DNA of 64,000 bases from Bog-159 sp963785255 (GCA_963785255.1 CAWAUR010000017.1:434001-498000); one strand, 5' to 3'; positions 42,501 to 51,119 are shown, numbered from the stretch's first letter. Numbers and translations are program-made. The notes: a model not told the origin generated them from the letters alone.

Positions 42501-42763
42501 CGAGCGCCGCTGAAGACGCGCACAGTGACTGCGCCACGGGGGGGCCGCTCTTTTTCGAAATCGGTCCAGTCGAAGGGGTTCTGGATCTCACCGGCTTCCG
42601 GGCCTTGCGACCAGCCGGTGATGAGGTCGCCGACCAATATGCCGGCGCTTTCGGCTTCCGATCCCTTGCTCACCTCTTCTACAATTACTCCGCGGGGCGG
42701 CGGATTTTGCGCGGCGAGTAAGAGAACCAGGAACAGTGCCGCTAGTGAGATTCGTGATGCCAT
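39584..42763 (-). CDS. Exported PDZ-TPR-CHAT protein (caspase-like protease)
   Basis: A 1059-residue protein. A signal peptide (SLAALFLVLLLAAQNPPPRG) is followed by a PDZ-like domain at about residues 22-105 (GVIVEEVSKGSEAESAGILV and GDLITGWS). TPR repeats follow to about 600 (LNNLGNLALDRGDAELAERY and many like it), then a coiled coil, and a C-terminal CHAT peptidase domain with the His in HFATHGLLDE (about 917) and the Cys in TLSACNTGLG (about 968). CHAT proteases are cysteine enzymes related to caspases and separases. It lies downstream of an ECF sigma factor and its anti-sigma factor in the same operon. A secreted CHAT protease led by PDZ is unusual; most CHAT proteins are cytoplasmic. Confidence 0.93.
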   Translation of the reverse strand: MASRISLAALFLVLLLAAQNPPPRGVIVEEVSKGSEAESAGILVGDLITGWSQGPEAGEIQNPFDWTDFEKERPPRGAVTVRVFSGARERVWTVRNGAPGIAIRPVLTPEQAARWQRCRELEKTNKLAEAAQGWRGLVGQMGPNDPPWLSAWVEYQLARVLLRARQFAEADSTFQAAIDKAESAGVKDDWRLWYDRCDTVPNDLAGTHGCFQRAFEEARKLASPSLAQAMCLSQLGNFAGASDRPAEEYHQQSLSIRENLAPRSIDTSNSLNNLGNLALDRGDAELAERYQQRALAIRQELAPGSASVADSLNNLANIVSGRGDLAGAEEYYLQALEVLHKFGSPNEEAALENLGVLEMYRGNFTRAAEYFERALALARNQNPNGMLVAHVLTNFGSLAAQREDLVAAEHYFKQALAMQLRLEPEGRDAAVCMGDLGDVEWARGNRADGEAHHRQALAIMEKIAPGGLEFATLLNSAGETAFKRGDLREAEEFHQRALAIFQKLEPGSTFAAQSLNNLGLVKRRKGETDAAATYFARAVDALESQEARLGGTETVRSSFRALFGSFYSDLENALLAQHQPERAYRVSERSRARGLLDMLAKRDLMFAADVPADLQRARKRNAAEYDSVQSQLTELNSAQDKEKIAAVQSRLHELSVQRDEIADRIAKASPRFASLQYPQPLDLTATRRILDPGAVLLSYTVAEDKTVLFVIDPERSAPGLSVFTLPVKEKDLQAKVQEFRRLIREHREGGNSELMAQSRQLYDLLLRPAESALMASQRLLIVPDGPLQVLPFAALRRNGTQYLVDWKPLHTVVSATVYAELRKMRHPVENKAIEMAAFGDPRMPAAGKAGLERSANPDLRLAAERGFDFGRLPFSRQEVEGIAALFPKRNRTYLGADATEEHAKALGKDVRYIHFATHGLLDERFPLDSALVLSVLGQVQPGKDNGLLQAWEIFEQVRLDADLVTLSACNTGLGQEVKGEGLIGLTRAFQYAGARSILASLWSVDDFRTMQLMQRFYTDLRSGKSKDEALRSAQLQLAHSQSSSAPYYWAGFSLIGDWK

Positions 42764-42766
42764 GAC

Positions 42767-43453
42767 TTACCTCGCCATAACTGAGAAGCCATAGCCGACG
42801 GCCGGTTCGATGGCGCCCGTCGAAGTTACTCCTGAGAGTTCAAGTGTATATTCGCCTGGGCGCAACTGGCTGGCCGGTAGCTCTACTTGCAGTTGCGGGC
42901 CGCCGGCGGATCCCTGGCTCGCGGTCAGGCCGCTGAAGTCCCGCTGAAACGGTCCGTCGACCGCCTTCAGAACAGCCCGGTAGGATGTATACGAGCCTTG
43001 CGGAACGTTCATCCGCAGGCGGACGGTTTTGTTATCGCCGATGGCGATTTTTGGCGCGGCGGAGCCACGCTCGGTGGGGGTCAACAGGACCGTCAGCACG
43101 GCTGGCGTCGAGGGAGTTCGGCTAATGTGGGTCTTGCCCGGTTGCAAAACCACGGCTATCAGCAGCGCCAGCGCCACCATGGCGGCTGCGCCAGCCCATC
43201 GCCAACCGGCATCGAGGTTTTTGAAGAATTCAGCTAGTCTGGAAGCACCGGTGGGCCGGGGGCGGACGGCGGCTTCGACTTTGGCTCGAAAATCCGGATC
43301 GCCCAGCAATTCCGTGAAGATGGCTTCCTCCGCAAATGCGTTGAACAGATCCTGGTCGGAAAGGAGCGCCGCAGTGAGTTGCTCTTGCTCGCCGGGCGAC
43401 AGATCGCCTTCAAGGTAGCGGGTTAGCAGTTGTCCGGCTTCGTCGCGACTCAC
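42767..43453 (-). CDS. Anti-sigma factor-like membrane protein
   Basis: A 228-residue protein starting at GTG 43453 as MSRDEAGQLLTRYLEGDLSP, then GEQEQLTAALLSDQDLFNAF AEEAIF, which is the helical anti-sigma domain without the HxxxCxxC zinc motif. A membrane segment (WRWAGAAAMVALALLIAVVL) and a periplasmic beta domain (RLRMNVPQGSYTSYRAVLKA) follow. The GTG start overlaps the stop of the sigma factor gene (GTGA), so both are translated together. It should bind and hold the sigma factor until a periplasmic signal arrives. It ends 4 bases before the CHAT gene starts. Confidence 0.85.
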   Translation of the reverse strand: MSRDEAGQLLTRYLEGDLSPGEQEQLTAALLSDQDLFNAFAEEAIFTELLGDPDFRAKVEAAVRPRPTGASRLAEFFKNLDAGWRWAGAAAMVALALLIAVVLQPGKTHISRTPSTPAVLTVLLTPTERGSAAPKIAIGDNKTVRLRMNVPQGSYTSYRAVLKAVDGPFQRDFSGLTASQGSAGGPQLQVELPASQLRPGEYTLELSGVTSTGAIEPAVGYGFSVMAR

Positions 43454-43944
43454 TGTGCCGCTCCTATGGCGTTTCGCAGCCGTTGCAGGCAGCGAAAGTA
43501 AGCGGTATCCACCGCGCCCGGCTTGGTCCCCAGGAGCGCGGCAATGTCTTTGGCTTTGGCGCCGCCCAAGCGCAAGCGCAGCAATTGTTTGCAACGCTCA
43601 TCGGAATCAAGGATAGCTTTCAGTAACAGTTCCTGCAACTGCTTCGCAATGAGTGCGGATTCCGGATTGTGCCCCAAAGGATCCGCCATGGCGTCGGTCA
43701 CTTCTTCAGCGCGCGCCGAATTCGACTTACGCCGCCGCCAATTGGTGGCCAGGTTCGCGCAAATGCGCGCTGCCAGTCGGAGTATCTCGGCACGGTCTTC
43801 CACCCCGGCGTAACGGTTATGTAACACCAAAAGGGTCTCCTGGGCAATGTCCTCGGAATCGCTGCCACATCCTAGATATGTCGCGAACCCGACGATTCTT
43901 ACGCGGACCCCTGCCAGGAGCGCGCCATGTTCCGGCCCGTTCAT
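43450..43944 (-). CDS. ECF-type RNA polymerase sigma factor
   Basis: A 164-residue sigma factor. Region 2 is seen in GSDSEDIAQETLLVLHNRYA and the basic RLAARICANLATNWRRRKSN; region 4 in KQLLRLRLGGAKAKDIAALL GTKPGAVDTAYFRCLQRLRN with the helix-turn-helix. It directs RNA polymerase to its own promoters and is probably inhibited by the following membrane anti-sigma factor. The operon order is sigma, anti-sigma, CHAT, so the CHAT protease may be part of the response or a regulator of the anti-sigma factor. An ATG at 43944 gives normal length. Confidence 0.9.
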   Translation of the reverse strand: MNGPEHGALLAGVRVRIVGFATYLGCGSDSEDIAQETLLVLHNRYAGVEDRAEILRLAARICANLATNWRRRKSNSARAEEVTDAMADPLGHNPESALIAKQLQELLLKAILDSDERCKQLLRLRLGGAKAKDIAALLGTKPGAVDTAYFRCLQRLRNAIGAAQ

Positions 43945-44061
43945 CTAAGGGCACGATTATACCGCGCCGGGCGGGTTTAGCCCAAATGAATCGCTGGAAC
44001 CTTCGGGAACCTTGGGGCGACTGGGAGCTCATGGCCCCGCCTGCTCCGGCCTCCGCCGATG

Positions 44062-45423
44062 TTACTCCTTCGGGCCGATGCCCAGTGTCCGCATCTTGCG
44101 GTATAAGTTACTGCGCTCTAACCCAAGTAACTCGGCCGTGCGAGTTACGTTGCCATTGGCCTCGTCGAGTTTCTTCAAAATATACTCGCGCTCGACGGCT
44201 TCGCGGACTTCGGCCAGGCTGCCGAAGCGGTCCATAGGACGTTCGGCGGGGCGGCGGATGACGTTGAGCGGGATGTGGCGCGCATCCACGCGTACTTGCG
44301 GATTTAGAATCACGATGCGCTCGATCAGGTTGCGCAGCTCGCGCACATTGCCGGGCCAGTGATACTCGCGCAGAACGCCGTAAGCTTCGGGCGTCAGCTC
44401 TTTGGGCTTGCGGCCGTAAGCGGTGGTGAACTCGCGCAGGAAGAAATCGGCCAGCAGGGAAATATCTTCGCGGCGGTCGCGCAGCGGCGGCACGTGGAAG
44501 GGGATCACGTTCAGCCGATAGAAAAGATCCTCGCGGAAATTGCCGCGCTCGATTTCTTCTTCCAGATTCTTGTTCGTAGCGGCGACCACGCGCACGTCGA
44601 CCTGCACCGATGCGCCCGCCCCCACCGGCTCGAAGCGCTGCTCTTCGAGCGCGCGCAGCACTTTAGCCTGCGTGCGCAAGCTCATATCGCCTACTTCATC
44701 GAGGAAAATCGTGCCGCCATCGGCCTTCTGGAATTTGCCGATTTTGGTTTCGTGCGCGCTGGTGAAGCTGCCCTTGATATGCCCGAACAGTTCGCTTTCA
44801 ATCAGTTCCTCGGGGATGGCCGCGCAGTTGACTTCGACGAACGGCTCGCCGGAGCGCGGACTCAAGGCGTGCAGGGCATGCGCGACTAATTCTTTGCCGG
44901 TGCCGCTTTCGCCGTAGATGAGCACGCGCCCATTGGTGCCCGCCATCAGCCCCAATTCGTGGCGCAAGGCCTTCATGGGCACGCTCTCGCCGATGATGCG
45001 GTAGCGCGATTCGGTGCCCTCCCTGAGGCGGCTATTCTCGTTCTGCAGCCGGCGATGTTCGATCGCGTTTTTGGCCACTACGGAGATTTTCTCGATGGTG
45101 AGCGGCTTCTCGAGAAAATCGAATGCGCCCAGCTTGGTAGCCTTCACGGCGGTTTCGATATTACCGTGGCCGGAGATCATCACCACCACGGGCCGCTCGG
45201 GCATGGGCATCTCCTGGATGCGGGTGAGAGCTTCCATGCCGTCCATACCGGGCAGCCAGATATCGAGCATGACTAACTCGCAGGGTTGGCGGGATAACTC
45301 ATCGAGACACGCCTCGCCGCTTTCCACGGCGTGTGCCTGGTAGCCTTCGTCTTCGAGCACACCGCTGAGCGACTGGCGGATATCGGGCTCGTCATCGACG
45401 ATCAAGATGCGGGCGGGTTTCAT
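44062..45423 (-). CDS. NtrX/NtrC-type sigma54 response regulator
   Basis: A 453-residue regulator with a receiver domain (phosphorylatable Asp54 in VMLDIWLPGMDGM), a sigma54-activator AAA+ domain with Walker A GESGTGKELVAHALH at about 169, Walker B GGTIFLDEVGDM, the arginine-finger region, and a C-terminal Fis-type HTH (NGNVTRTAELLGLERSNLYR). The L1 loop that contacts sigma54 reads GSFTSA (about 216-221) in place of the usual GAFTGA. It overlaps the preceding kinase gene by ATGA, so the two form one unit. It activates sigma54 promoters when phosphorylated by the kinase at 45420-47525. Confidence 0.92.
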   Translation of the reverse strand: MKPARILIVDDEPDIRQSLSGVLEDEGYQAHAVESGEACLDELSRQPCELVMLDIWLPGMDGMEALTRIQEMPMPERPVVVMISGHGNIETAVKATKLGAFDFLEKPLTIEKISVVAKNAIEHRRLQNENSRLREGTESRYRIIGESVPMKALRHELGLMAGTNGRVLIYGESGTGKELVAHALHALSPRSGEPFVEVNCAAIPEELIESELFGHIKGSFTSAHETKIGKFQKADGGTIFLDEVGDMSLRTQAKVLRALEEQRFEPVGAGASVQVDVRVVAATNKNLEEEIERGNFREDLFYRLNVIPFHVPPLRDRREDISLLADFFLREFTTAYGRKPKELTPEAYGVLREYHWPGNVRELRNLIERIVILNPQVRVDARHIPLNVIRRPAERPMDRFGSLAEVREAVEREYILKKLDEANGNVTRTAELLGLERSNLYRKMRTLGIGPKE

Positions 45424-47525
45424 GCGACGGCGGTGGCCGGCTTCGGCGCAGGCTCGCCGTTTTCGGTATCCAGTAGCGCTGGAATTTCGATGGTGAAGCG
45501 CGCGCCGGCGGGCTGATTATCCTCCACGCGGATCTGCGCGCCGTGATCGGCGAGGATGTGATTCACGATGGCCAGGCCCAGGCCGGTGCCGCGGCCTTTG
45601 GTGGAGAAATAGGGCAGAAACAGCTTCTCCTTCTCTTCCGCGGAGACGCCGCAACCGGTGTCGGCGATGACCAGTTCCACGGTTTCCGCCGCGCCTGGTT
45701 GCGTGGTGATGAGCAAGCGCTTGACTAGTGAATCCTGCATGGCCTCGGCGGCGTTATCGACCAGGTTCACCACCACACGCTGGAACTGATCGCGATCGAT
45801 ATTGACGGGCGGCAAATCGGGCGAAAGTTGGACGCGAATATCGATGCCGTCGAGACGGCCGTGAAACACCGCCAGCGCGCTTTCGACGACCGCGTTCAGA
45901 TCGCTGCGCACGGGCTGGGCGGCGGGGAAACGTGCGAACTGCGAGAACTCGTCGACCAGCGTTTTCACGGATTCCACGGAGCGCGAAATGGTGCTGGCGC
46001 ATTCGTGGAGAATGCGGCTATTTTCAGGCGGAATCTGAAGACGGTCCAACTGGCGGCCCAGGCGTTCGGCGGAGAGCGCCATGGGAGTAAGCGGATTCTT
46101 GATTTCGTGGGCCACGCGGCGGGCCACCTCGTGCCAGGCGGCGGCTTTTTGGGCGCGCAGTAACTCGCTGGTATCTTCAAGCACCACGACAAAGCCGGAA
46201 GTAAGATTCTCTTCTAACGCCGAGACGGTCACGGCCAGGTGCATGGTCTGCCGCGCAGTCTGCATTTCAAGCTGGCGCGACGCCAAACCGGTGCGCCGCG
46301 CGCGCTTCATCAGGTACCTGATTTCGGCGGTGTCTTCACGCGAGAAGAGATCCTCGAGGCGCATGGCGGTGGATACGCGGTCTTCGGGGAAGATGCGGCC
46401 CAGCGCGCGATTTACGCGCCGGATGTAACCGTCCGGACCGATGGAGATGACGCCTGTGGGGATGCTTTCGAGGATGGCTTCCGTGAAACGGCGGCGCGCG
46501 TCGAGTTCGCGGCTGTTGGCTTCGAGCTCCTTGGTCATGTCGTTGAAGCCGCGCACCAGGCTGGCCAGTTCGTCGATGGCGCGCACTTCGACGCGATGCT
46601 TCAGATTGCCCTTGCTGACTTCGCCCGCCGCGTGCAGCAGAGCGGAGATGGGCGTGCTGATCTGCTTGGAGAGAAACAGCGCGATCCAGGTGGCTACGAA
46701 GAGCACGAACAGCGTGATCATGGCCATGAACATGAGATAGAAGGTGCGCACGTTGCGTTTCTGCAAGGCCAACTGATTGAACGCGGCGACCGATGTTTCA
46801 ATTTCGCGCTGTTTCTCGGTGATATCGATGGGGACGCGGGCGGCCAGTTCGACAGTGCCCTTCAAGGCGCCATCGATCTCGACAGCGCGTTGGGCGACGA
46901 TGGTTTGGCGATCACGGGAAGGCTGGATGGGAAACGGTCCAAACGAATCGAGCGGCGCGTCGCCGGTGACGGGGATGATGGCGGCGGAGGCCAGATCCTG
47001 GTCCTTGGCGAAGCCCGCGAGAAAACCGGGCGTCTTCACGCCTTGCTCCAGCAGCAGGCGTGTTTCGTGCTGTGACGCGAGCAGGGACACTTGCAAATCG
47101 GCTTCGTCGCGGAGTTCCTTTTCCAGGGTTTCGGAGATCTGGAGAAAGACCTTATTCGAAACTTCGGCGGGCTGGCTGAACCACTTATCGAGATTGCGAT
47201 TGAGCACTTCGTAACTGAACAAAACCAGGAACAGGGCGGGGGTGATGCTGAGGGCCAGTGCGCCGAGGACCAGCTTGGTCTGAATACGGGAGCCTTCGCG
47301 GCCGCTGCGGCGGTCGACGTAGAGCTTGACGATGGTCCGCACGAGCATAAAGCCGAGCGTGACCATGAGCACGAAGATGAGGCTGGAGATGGCCCAGAAA
47401 ATGAACGTCTGTTCGGGGGTGGGAGGCGCGTATTTGCCGAAGTTAAAGGAACCCTGCCACACCACCAGGGCCACCGAGATGGCCAACAGGACGATGCCGC
47501 AGATATTGAGGATTCGCTTGCGCAC
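45420..47525 (-). CDS. NtrY-type sensor histidine kinase
   Basis: A 701-residue membrane sensor. It has an N-terminal membrane region (ILNICGIVLLAISVALVVWQ; FIFWAISSLIFVLMVTLGFM; LVLGALALSITPALFLVLFS) and a periplasmic segment. After the helix FYLMFMAMITLFVLFVATWI come HAMP (about 290-345), PAS (FTEAILESIPTGVISIGPDG), the H-box AHEIKNPLTPMALSAERL (His about 472) and the ATPase (NLVDNAAEAMQ, DTGCGVS, GRGTGLGLAIVNHI). The H-box sequence and domain order identify NtrY-like kinases, which sense nitrogen or redox state in other phyla. It is followed by its regulator with an ATGA overlap. Confidence 0.92.
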   Translation of the reverse strand: MRKRILNICGIVLLAISVALVVWQGSFNFGKYAPPTPEQTFIFWAISSLIFVLMVTLGFMLVRTIVKLYVDRRSGREGSRIQTKLVLGALALSITPALFLVLFSYEVLNRNLDKWFSQPAEVSNKVFLQISETLEKELRDEADLQVSLLASQHETRLLLEQGVKTPGFLAGFAKDQDLASAAIIPVTGDAPLDSFGPFPIQPSRDRQTIVAQRAVEIDGALKGTVELAARVPIDITEKQREIETSVAAFNQLALQKRNVRTFYLMFMAMITLFVLFVATWIALFLSKQISTPISALLHAAGEVSKGNLKHRVEVRAIDELASLVRGFNDMTKELEANSRELDARRRFTEAILESIPTGVISIGPDGYIRRVNRALGRIFPEDRVSTAMRLEDLFSREDTAEIRYLMKRARRTGLASRQLEMQTARQTMHLAVTVSALEENLTSGFVVVLEDTSELLRAQKAAAWHEVARRVAHEIKNPLTPMALSAERLGRQLDRLQIPPENSRILHECASTISRSVESVKTLVDEFSQFARFPAAQPVRSDLNAVVESALAVFHGRLDGIDIRVQLSPDLPPVNIDRDQFQRVVVNLVDNAAEAMQDSLVKRLLITTQPGAAETVELVIADTGCGVSAEEKEKLFLPYFSTKGRGTGLGLAIVNHILADHGAQIRVEDNQPAGARFTIEIPALLDTENGEPAPKPATAVA

Positions 47526-47683
47526 CTCTTTGAATTATAGAGGAGGACGTGGGGAGGGTGCGCGGTGTTGTTCTGCCGGCGCAGGCCGCTCTGCGGGAGA
47601 TATCCACTAATTTGGCGTTTGTCCCGCGGCGTATTATGGCGACAAATGTTCGTGGTATCATCTCGTGAGTAATCGCGGTCGAT

Positions 47684-48211
47684 ATGGGTACCGGCAACAT
47701 TTTCCGTATTGTGGGCGCAACTTCCGGCTTGGCGGGTCTGGCCGTGGGAATGATTGTGATCCTGTTCAAGGAGGTGATCCGCAAGCGCATCTTCCCCATG
47801 CTTCCCAAGCGGGAAGCCTACGGGCTCTTAAGACTGGTGTTAGTGCTGTCGTGGAGCATCGCCGTTGTAGGAATCGGAGCGTGGACTTATGTGCAATGGC
47901 TGTCGCAAAGACAGCTTTCGGGGGCGCCGCAAGCAACGGAGAAGGCCGCTGTCGCGGCGGCTCTGGTCATCGCCGGAACCGTGGTGGACCGTGACACCAA
48001 CGCCGGCATCGGCCAGGCGTCCATTGCCATCGCCGGATCGAAAGACGTGATCACCTCCGAGGACAGCGGTAACTTTCGGATTCAATTGCCGCCCGGGTCG
48101 GCTCGCGGCGAGCGGCAGCGCTTATCGGTGAGTAAGGCGGGCTATCAGCAGCTGGATACTTCCGTGTTGCCTCCCACCGAGAATCTCACGCTACTCTTAC
48201 GGAAGAAATAA
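47684..48211 (+). CDS. Membrane protein with carboxypeptidase-regulatory-like domain
   Basis: A 175-residue protein with two membrane segments (LAGLAVGMIVILFKEVIRKR and LLRLVLVLSWSIAVVGIGAW), then a periplasmic or cytoplasmic beta domain ALVIAGTVVDRDTNAGIGQA SIAIAGSKDV, TSEDSGNFRIQLPPGSA, which matches the CarboxypepD_reg/transthyretin-like fold. The role is unknown. The stop is one base before the start of the next gene (48213), which has the same kind of domain at its N-terminus. The two genes therefore form an operon with related modules. Confidence 0.75.
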   Translation: MGTGNIFRIVGATSGLAGLAVGMIVILFKEVIRKRIFPMLPKREAYGLLRLVLVLSWSIAVVGIGAWTYVQWLSQRQLSGAPQATEKAAVAAALVIAGTVVDRDTNAGIGQASIAIAGSKDVITSEDSGNFRIQLPPGSARGERQRLSVSKAGYQQLDTSVLPPTENLTLLLRKK

Positions 48212-48212
48212 G

Positions 48213-49769
48213 ATGGTGAACTCGCGCCACAATGCGGCCTGGATTTCCGGAACGGCGCTGGCGCTTTGCTTCTGGCTTACGCCCGCGGTTGGTTTCCAGC
48301 AACTAAAGGTTCGCGGCACGGTTCGCGACCGGACGTCGCATAAGCCGATCCGGGGAGCCACTGTCACCGCCTCGGGGGACCAAGCGAAAGAGGACGAAAT
48401 CACGGATGACGAGGGATTCTTTCGTCTGGTTCTGGAAGGCGTCGCGGGGGGCAGCCTGGTAAGAATTCGCGTACAGAAGGAAGGCTATTTACCTTATGAC
48501 CGGCAGGTAGCCGTATCCGAGGAGATTCCGATCGAGATTCTTATTTCGCCGGCGCCGCGCGCGCATCCGGCGCCCGGGAATCCCGCCGAAGCTCATTTTC
48601 TGGAGGAGCTAAAGAGCAGCGATGCGCGGATTCGCGCGGAGGCGATTGATTCTCTGCGGGACAATCCTCCGGTAAGCGGTGCGGCGCGTGCGGCGATCGC
48701 GGCAGCTATCTTGGACAGCAACCCGCAAGTAAGGAAGCACGCTATGTGGGCGGTTCAAAGGGTGCCGATTACTTCGAAGACGGCGATAACGAACCTGGTG
48801 ATTACTTTGCAGGAGTCTTCGGAAGAAAGCGACCTGCCCGAGGTGGCCGCGTTTACGCTGGGTAAACTGGGACCAGCGGCGCGGAGCACGATCCCTGCTT
48901 TGCTGGCATCTCTCAAGAGGGGACCACGATTCACGGCAGCGATCTCTCTGGTGCAGATCGGCGCACAGGATCCGCGGATAGATAGCGCGCTGATTGAGTC
49001 GGTGGCGAGCGATACCAGTGAAGCGCTTCAGGTGATGCCGCTGCTGCTAAAAATGGGTCCGGCGGCCGCCAGGATGACGCCACAATTGATCGGCGAGCTA
49101 CGCACTCAAATCTCCCGGACGCCGGGGGAATTGCGGACTCGCCACCAGCTCATTCAAGTGCTGGAGTCGATCGGGCCGCAGGGCGAAACGGCTCTCAAGA
49201 ATTTGATGACATCCCTGGAGCCGGCCATCCAGGCGAAACTGGCGCTGGCATGGGTGGAAGTGAAACCGGCGGCCAAACCGGCGGTTCTGGCGAGCATGCA
49301 AGTCGAGCCCGTGCAGGAAGCGTGGGCCAAGATGCTCGCGAGTTACGAGCGTGCGTACCTGGAAATCCCGGGGGGCGCCCTACATTTGTCCACATCGGCT
49401 GACGCGACGCGCGCCGCCGTGGGGATTCTCGTACTTGGTCTGGAACCCCAGGGAAAAGCTCTAACCGCGATGAGAACGGCGTTTTACCTCGGGGATGAGT
49501 CGGTTGATTACGCGGCGTTCTATGTGAGTGAGATGGACACATCGATCGCGCGGCGCATCTTGCCCGACTTACTTAGGGCGTTTAAACGGGGCGCCACGGA
49601 ATGTTGGGACCCCTCAAGAACGCCCGCTCTGCGAAGTCTGGGAGCTGCCATCGGAAAGATTGGCGACCAGACAACCGTCCCTTTTCTTGAAGAGATGACA
49701 CAAAGCAACTGCGCTGAGGCGCAAAAGGTGGCCGGGCAGACGCTTGATATATTGGCGTCGATGCACTGA
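48213..49769 (+). CDS. Secreted carboxypeptidase-regulatory-like plus HEAT-repeat protein
   Basis: A 518-residue protein. It has a signal peptide-like start (WISGTALALCFWLTPAVGF), a CarboxypepD_reg-like domain (LKVRGTVRDRTSHKPIRGAT and DEGFFRLVLEGVAGGSLVRI), then from about residue 120 HEAT-like helical repeats (DARIRAEAIDSLRDNPPVSG, AAILDSNPQVRKHAMWAVQR, EVAAFTLGKLGPAARSTIPA). HEAT repeats bind proteins. No catalytic residues are seen. It follows the 47684 gene with almost no gap. Confidence 0.78.
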   Translation: MVNSRHNAAWISGTALALCFWLTPAVGFQQLKVRGTVRDRTSHKPIRGATVTASGDQAKEDEITDDEGFFRLVLEGVAGGSLVRIRVQKEGYLPYDRQVAVSEEIPIEILISPAPRAHPAPGNPAEAHFLEELKSSDARIRAEAIDSLRDNPPVSGAARAAIAAAILDSNPQVRKHAMWAVQRVPITSKTAITNLVITLQESSEESDLPEVAAFTLGKLGPAARSTIPALLASLKRGPRFTAAISLVQIGAQDPRIDSALIESVASDTSEALQVMPLLLKMGPAAARMTPQLIGELRTQISRTPGELRTRHQLIQVLESIGPQGETALKNLMTSLEPAIQAKLALAWVEVKPAAKPAVLASMQVEPVQEAWAKMLASYERAYLEIPGGALHLSTSADATRAAVGILVLGLEPQGKALTAMRTAFYLGDESVDYAAFYVSEMDTSIARRILPDLLRAFKRGATECWDPSRTPALRSLGAAIGKIGDQTTVPFLEEMTQSNCAEAQKVAGQTLDILASMH

Positions 49770-49796
49770 CTCCCCGGTTTTCCGGCCGCGGAGCAC

Positions 49797-51119
49797 TTAG
49801 TCGCTGCCGGCGCTCTGCTTCTTCTTCTCTTTGAAGATATCCATGGGATTCTTGTCGGGCGCCATGGCCACATCGAAGAAGCCGATCATCATCTCTTCCC
49901 AACTCTGGTCTCCCCAGCGCACCGATTTAGTAGCGTCCGGGTTGTTTGGATTATTGGGCGAGTTATCGAAGTGAGCCTCGCAATGGAGGCGCGTGCCGGC
50001 GGGCAGGACTTTCTGGTCGGTCAAATAATAAAAGAGCTGCCAACTGAAGCTATATTTCGGCACTTTCAATAAGACTTCGGATTCACCGGTAGGATAGAAG
50101 GCGGTGTACACGAAATCCTTGCCGCGCAGGTGCATGTGGGGCATCATGTCGACCAGCTTGGCGGGTTCCTGCAGGGTGATGTCGGATTCGACTTCGAAAT
50201 TAGCGTCGCCCGCGGGGATTTCGAATTTATCGTTGGAATCGGACACCGTATAGATGCGCTCCTTAGGCGGTTCCTTGGCGAATACCAAGCCAATGCGGCT
50301 GCGGTCCGTGCCGGCTTTGCCGTTGGCGGTGTAATGCATCTGGAAAACGAAATCCGATCCGGCTTTCACGAGCTTGGCCTGGCCGGCAGGCAGAATGCCG
50401 GGCGGCATGCCGGGAGCGAAACCCACAAGCAGTTCGGGGGGGGCGCCGTCGTCGTCGCGGTGGTGCTTGCGTTTTTCGTGGTTCTCCTCCTTGGGCGGAA
50501 CGTACGGGATGCCGGGCTGCGCGTCCTTCATCCACTTCGATCCGGGCGGACGGGTGAAGGCGATGATGTGATGCACGAGTTGGCGGTTGCCGGGCCGGGC
50601 TTCCACTTCCTGGACCCATCTGTCTTCCGTGAAGCCGGAGGGGATCACGATGTACTGATAGTCGATGGTTCCTGAGGCGGGCACGTCGAAAGCGTTGGGC
50701 ATCTCGAAGACGACGTCGGGTTTATGGATGCCCCAACCGTCGGTGAAGTGCGCGGGCGGCGGGGCATCGGAGGGATCGCCGGCGCGGGCGCCGCCATCGG
50801 CCCAGGCCACGATGGTGTCGATTTCCTCGCGCGATAGCGAGCGGTCGTTACTGAACTTGCCGTAGTGGGGATCGGCGGGCCAGGGCGGCATTTGGCGGGT
50901 GAGGACAGCTTCGCGGATGGCCTTGGTCCAGGGGCGCACCTCTTTGTAGGTGAGCAGGGACATGGGCGCGGCTTCCCCTGCGCGATGGCATTCCTGGCAG
51001 CGGTTCTGGAGGACGGGCAGGACGTCTTTATAGAAAGTGGGCTGCGCGGGAATGGTGGCGGCGGCTGCCAGGGCGGACGAGGCAATACCCAGCAGGAACG
51101 GTCGAGCGGTCATCGGCAC
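49797..51119 (-). CDS. Cytochrome c with copper-monooxygenase-like domain
   Basis: The 440-residue exported protein has a signal peptide (LLGIASSALAAAATIPAQPT), then a c-type heme site CQECH in VLPVLQNRCQECHRAGEAAP. After the cytochrome part (to about 110) a beta-sandwich domain resembling copper type II ascorbate-dependent monooxygenases carries LVHHIIAFTRPPG, FVFQMHYTANG and MMPHMHLRGKDFVYTA, whose histidines are candidate copper ligands. Such proteins may oxidise organic compounds in the periplasm with electrons passing over the heme. The fusion is common in Acidobacteria. It is transcribed away from the tRNA gene. Confidence 0.85.
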   Translation of the reverse strand: MPMTARPFLLGIASSALAAAATIPAQPTFYKDVLPVLQNRCQECHRAGEAAPMSLLTYKEVRPWTKAIREAVLTRQMPPWPADPHYGKFSNDRSLSREEIDTIVAWADGGARAGDPSDAPPPAHFTDGWGIHKPDVVFEMPNAFDVPASGTIDYQYIVIPSGFTEDRWVQEVEARPGNRQLVHHIIAFTRPPGSKWMKDAQPGIPYVPPKEENHEKRKHHRDDDGAPPELLVGFAPGMPPGILPAGQAKLVKAGSDFVFQMHYTANGKAGTDRSRIGLVFAKEPPKERIYTVSDSNDKFEIPAGDANFEVESDITLQEPAKLVDMMPHMHLRGKDFVYTAFYPTGESEVLLKVPKYSFSWQLFYYLTDQKVLPAGTRLHCEAHFDNSPNNPNNPDATKSVRWGDQSWEEMMIGFFDVAMAPDKNPMDIFKEKKKQSAGSD

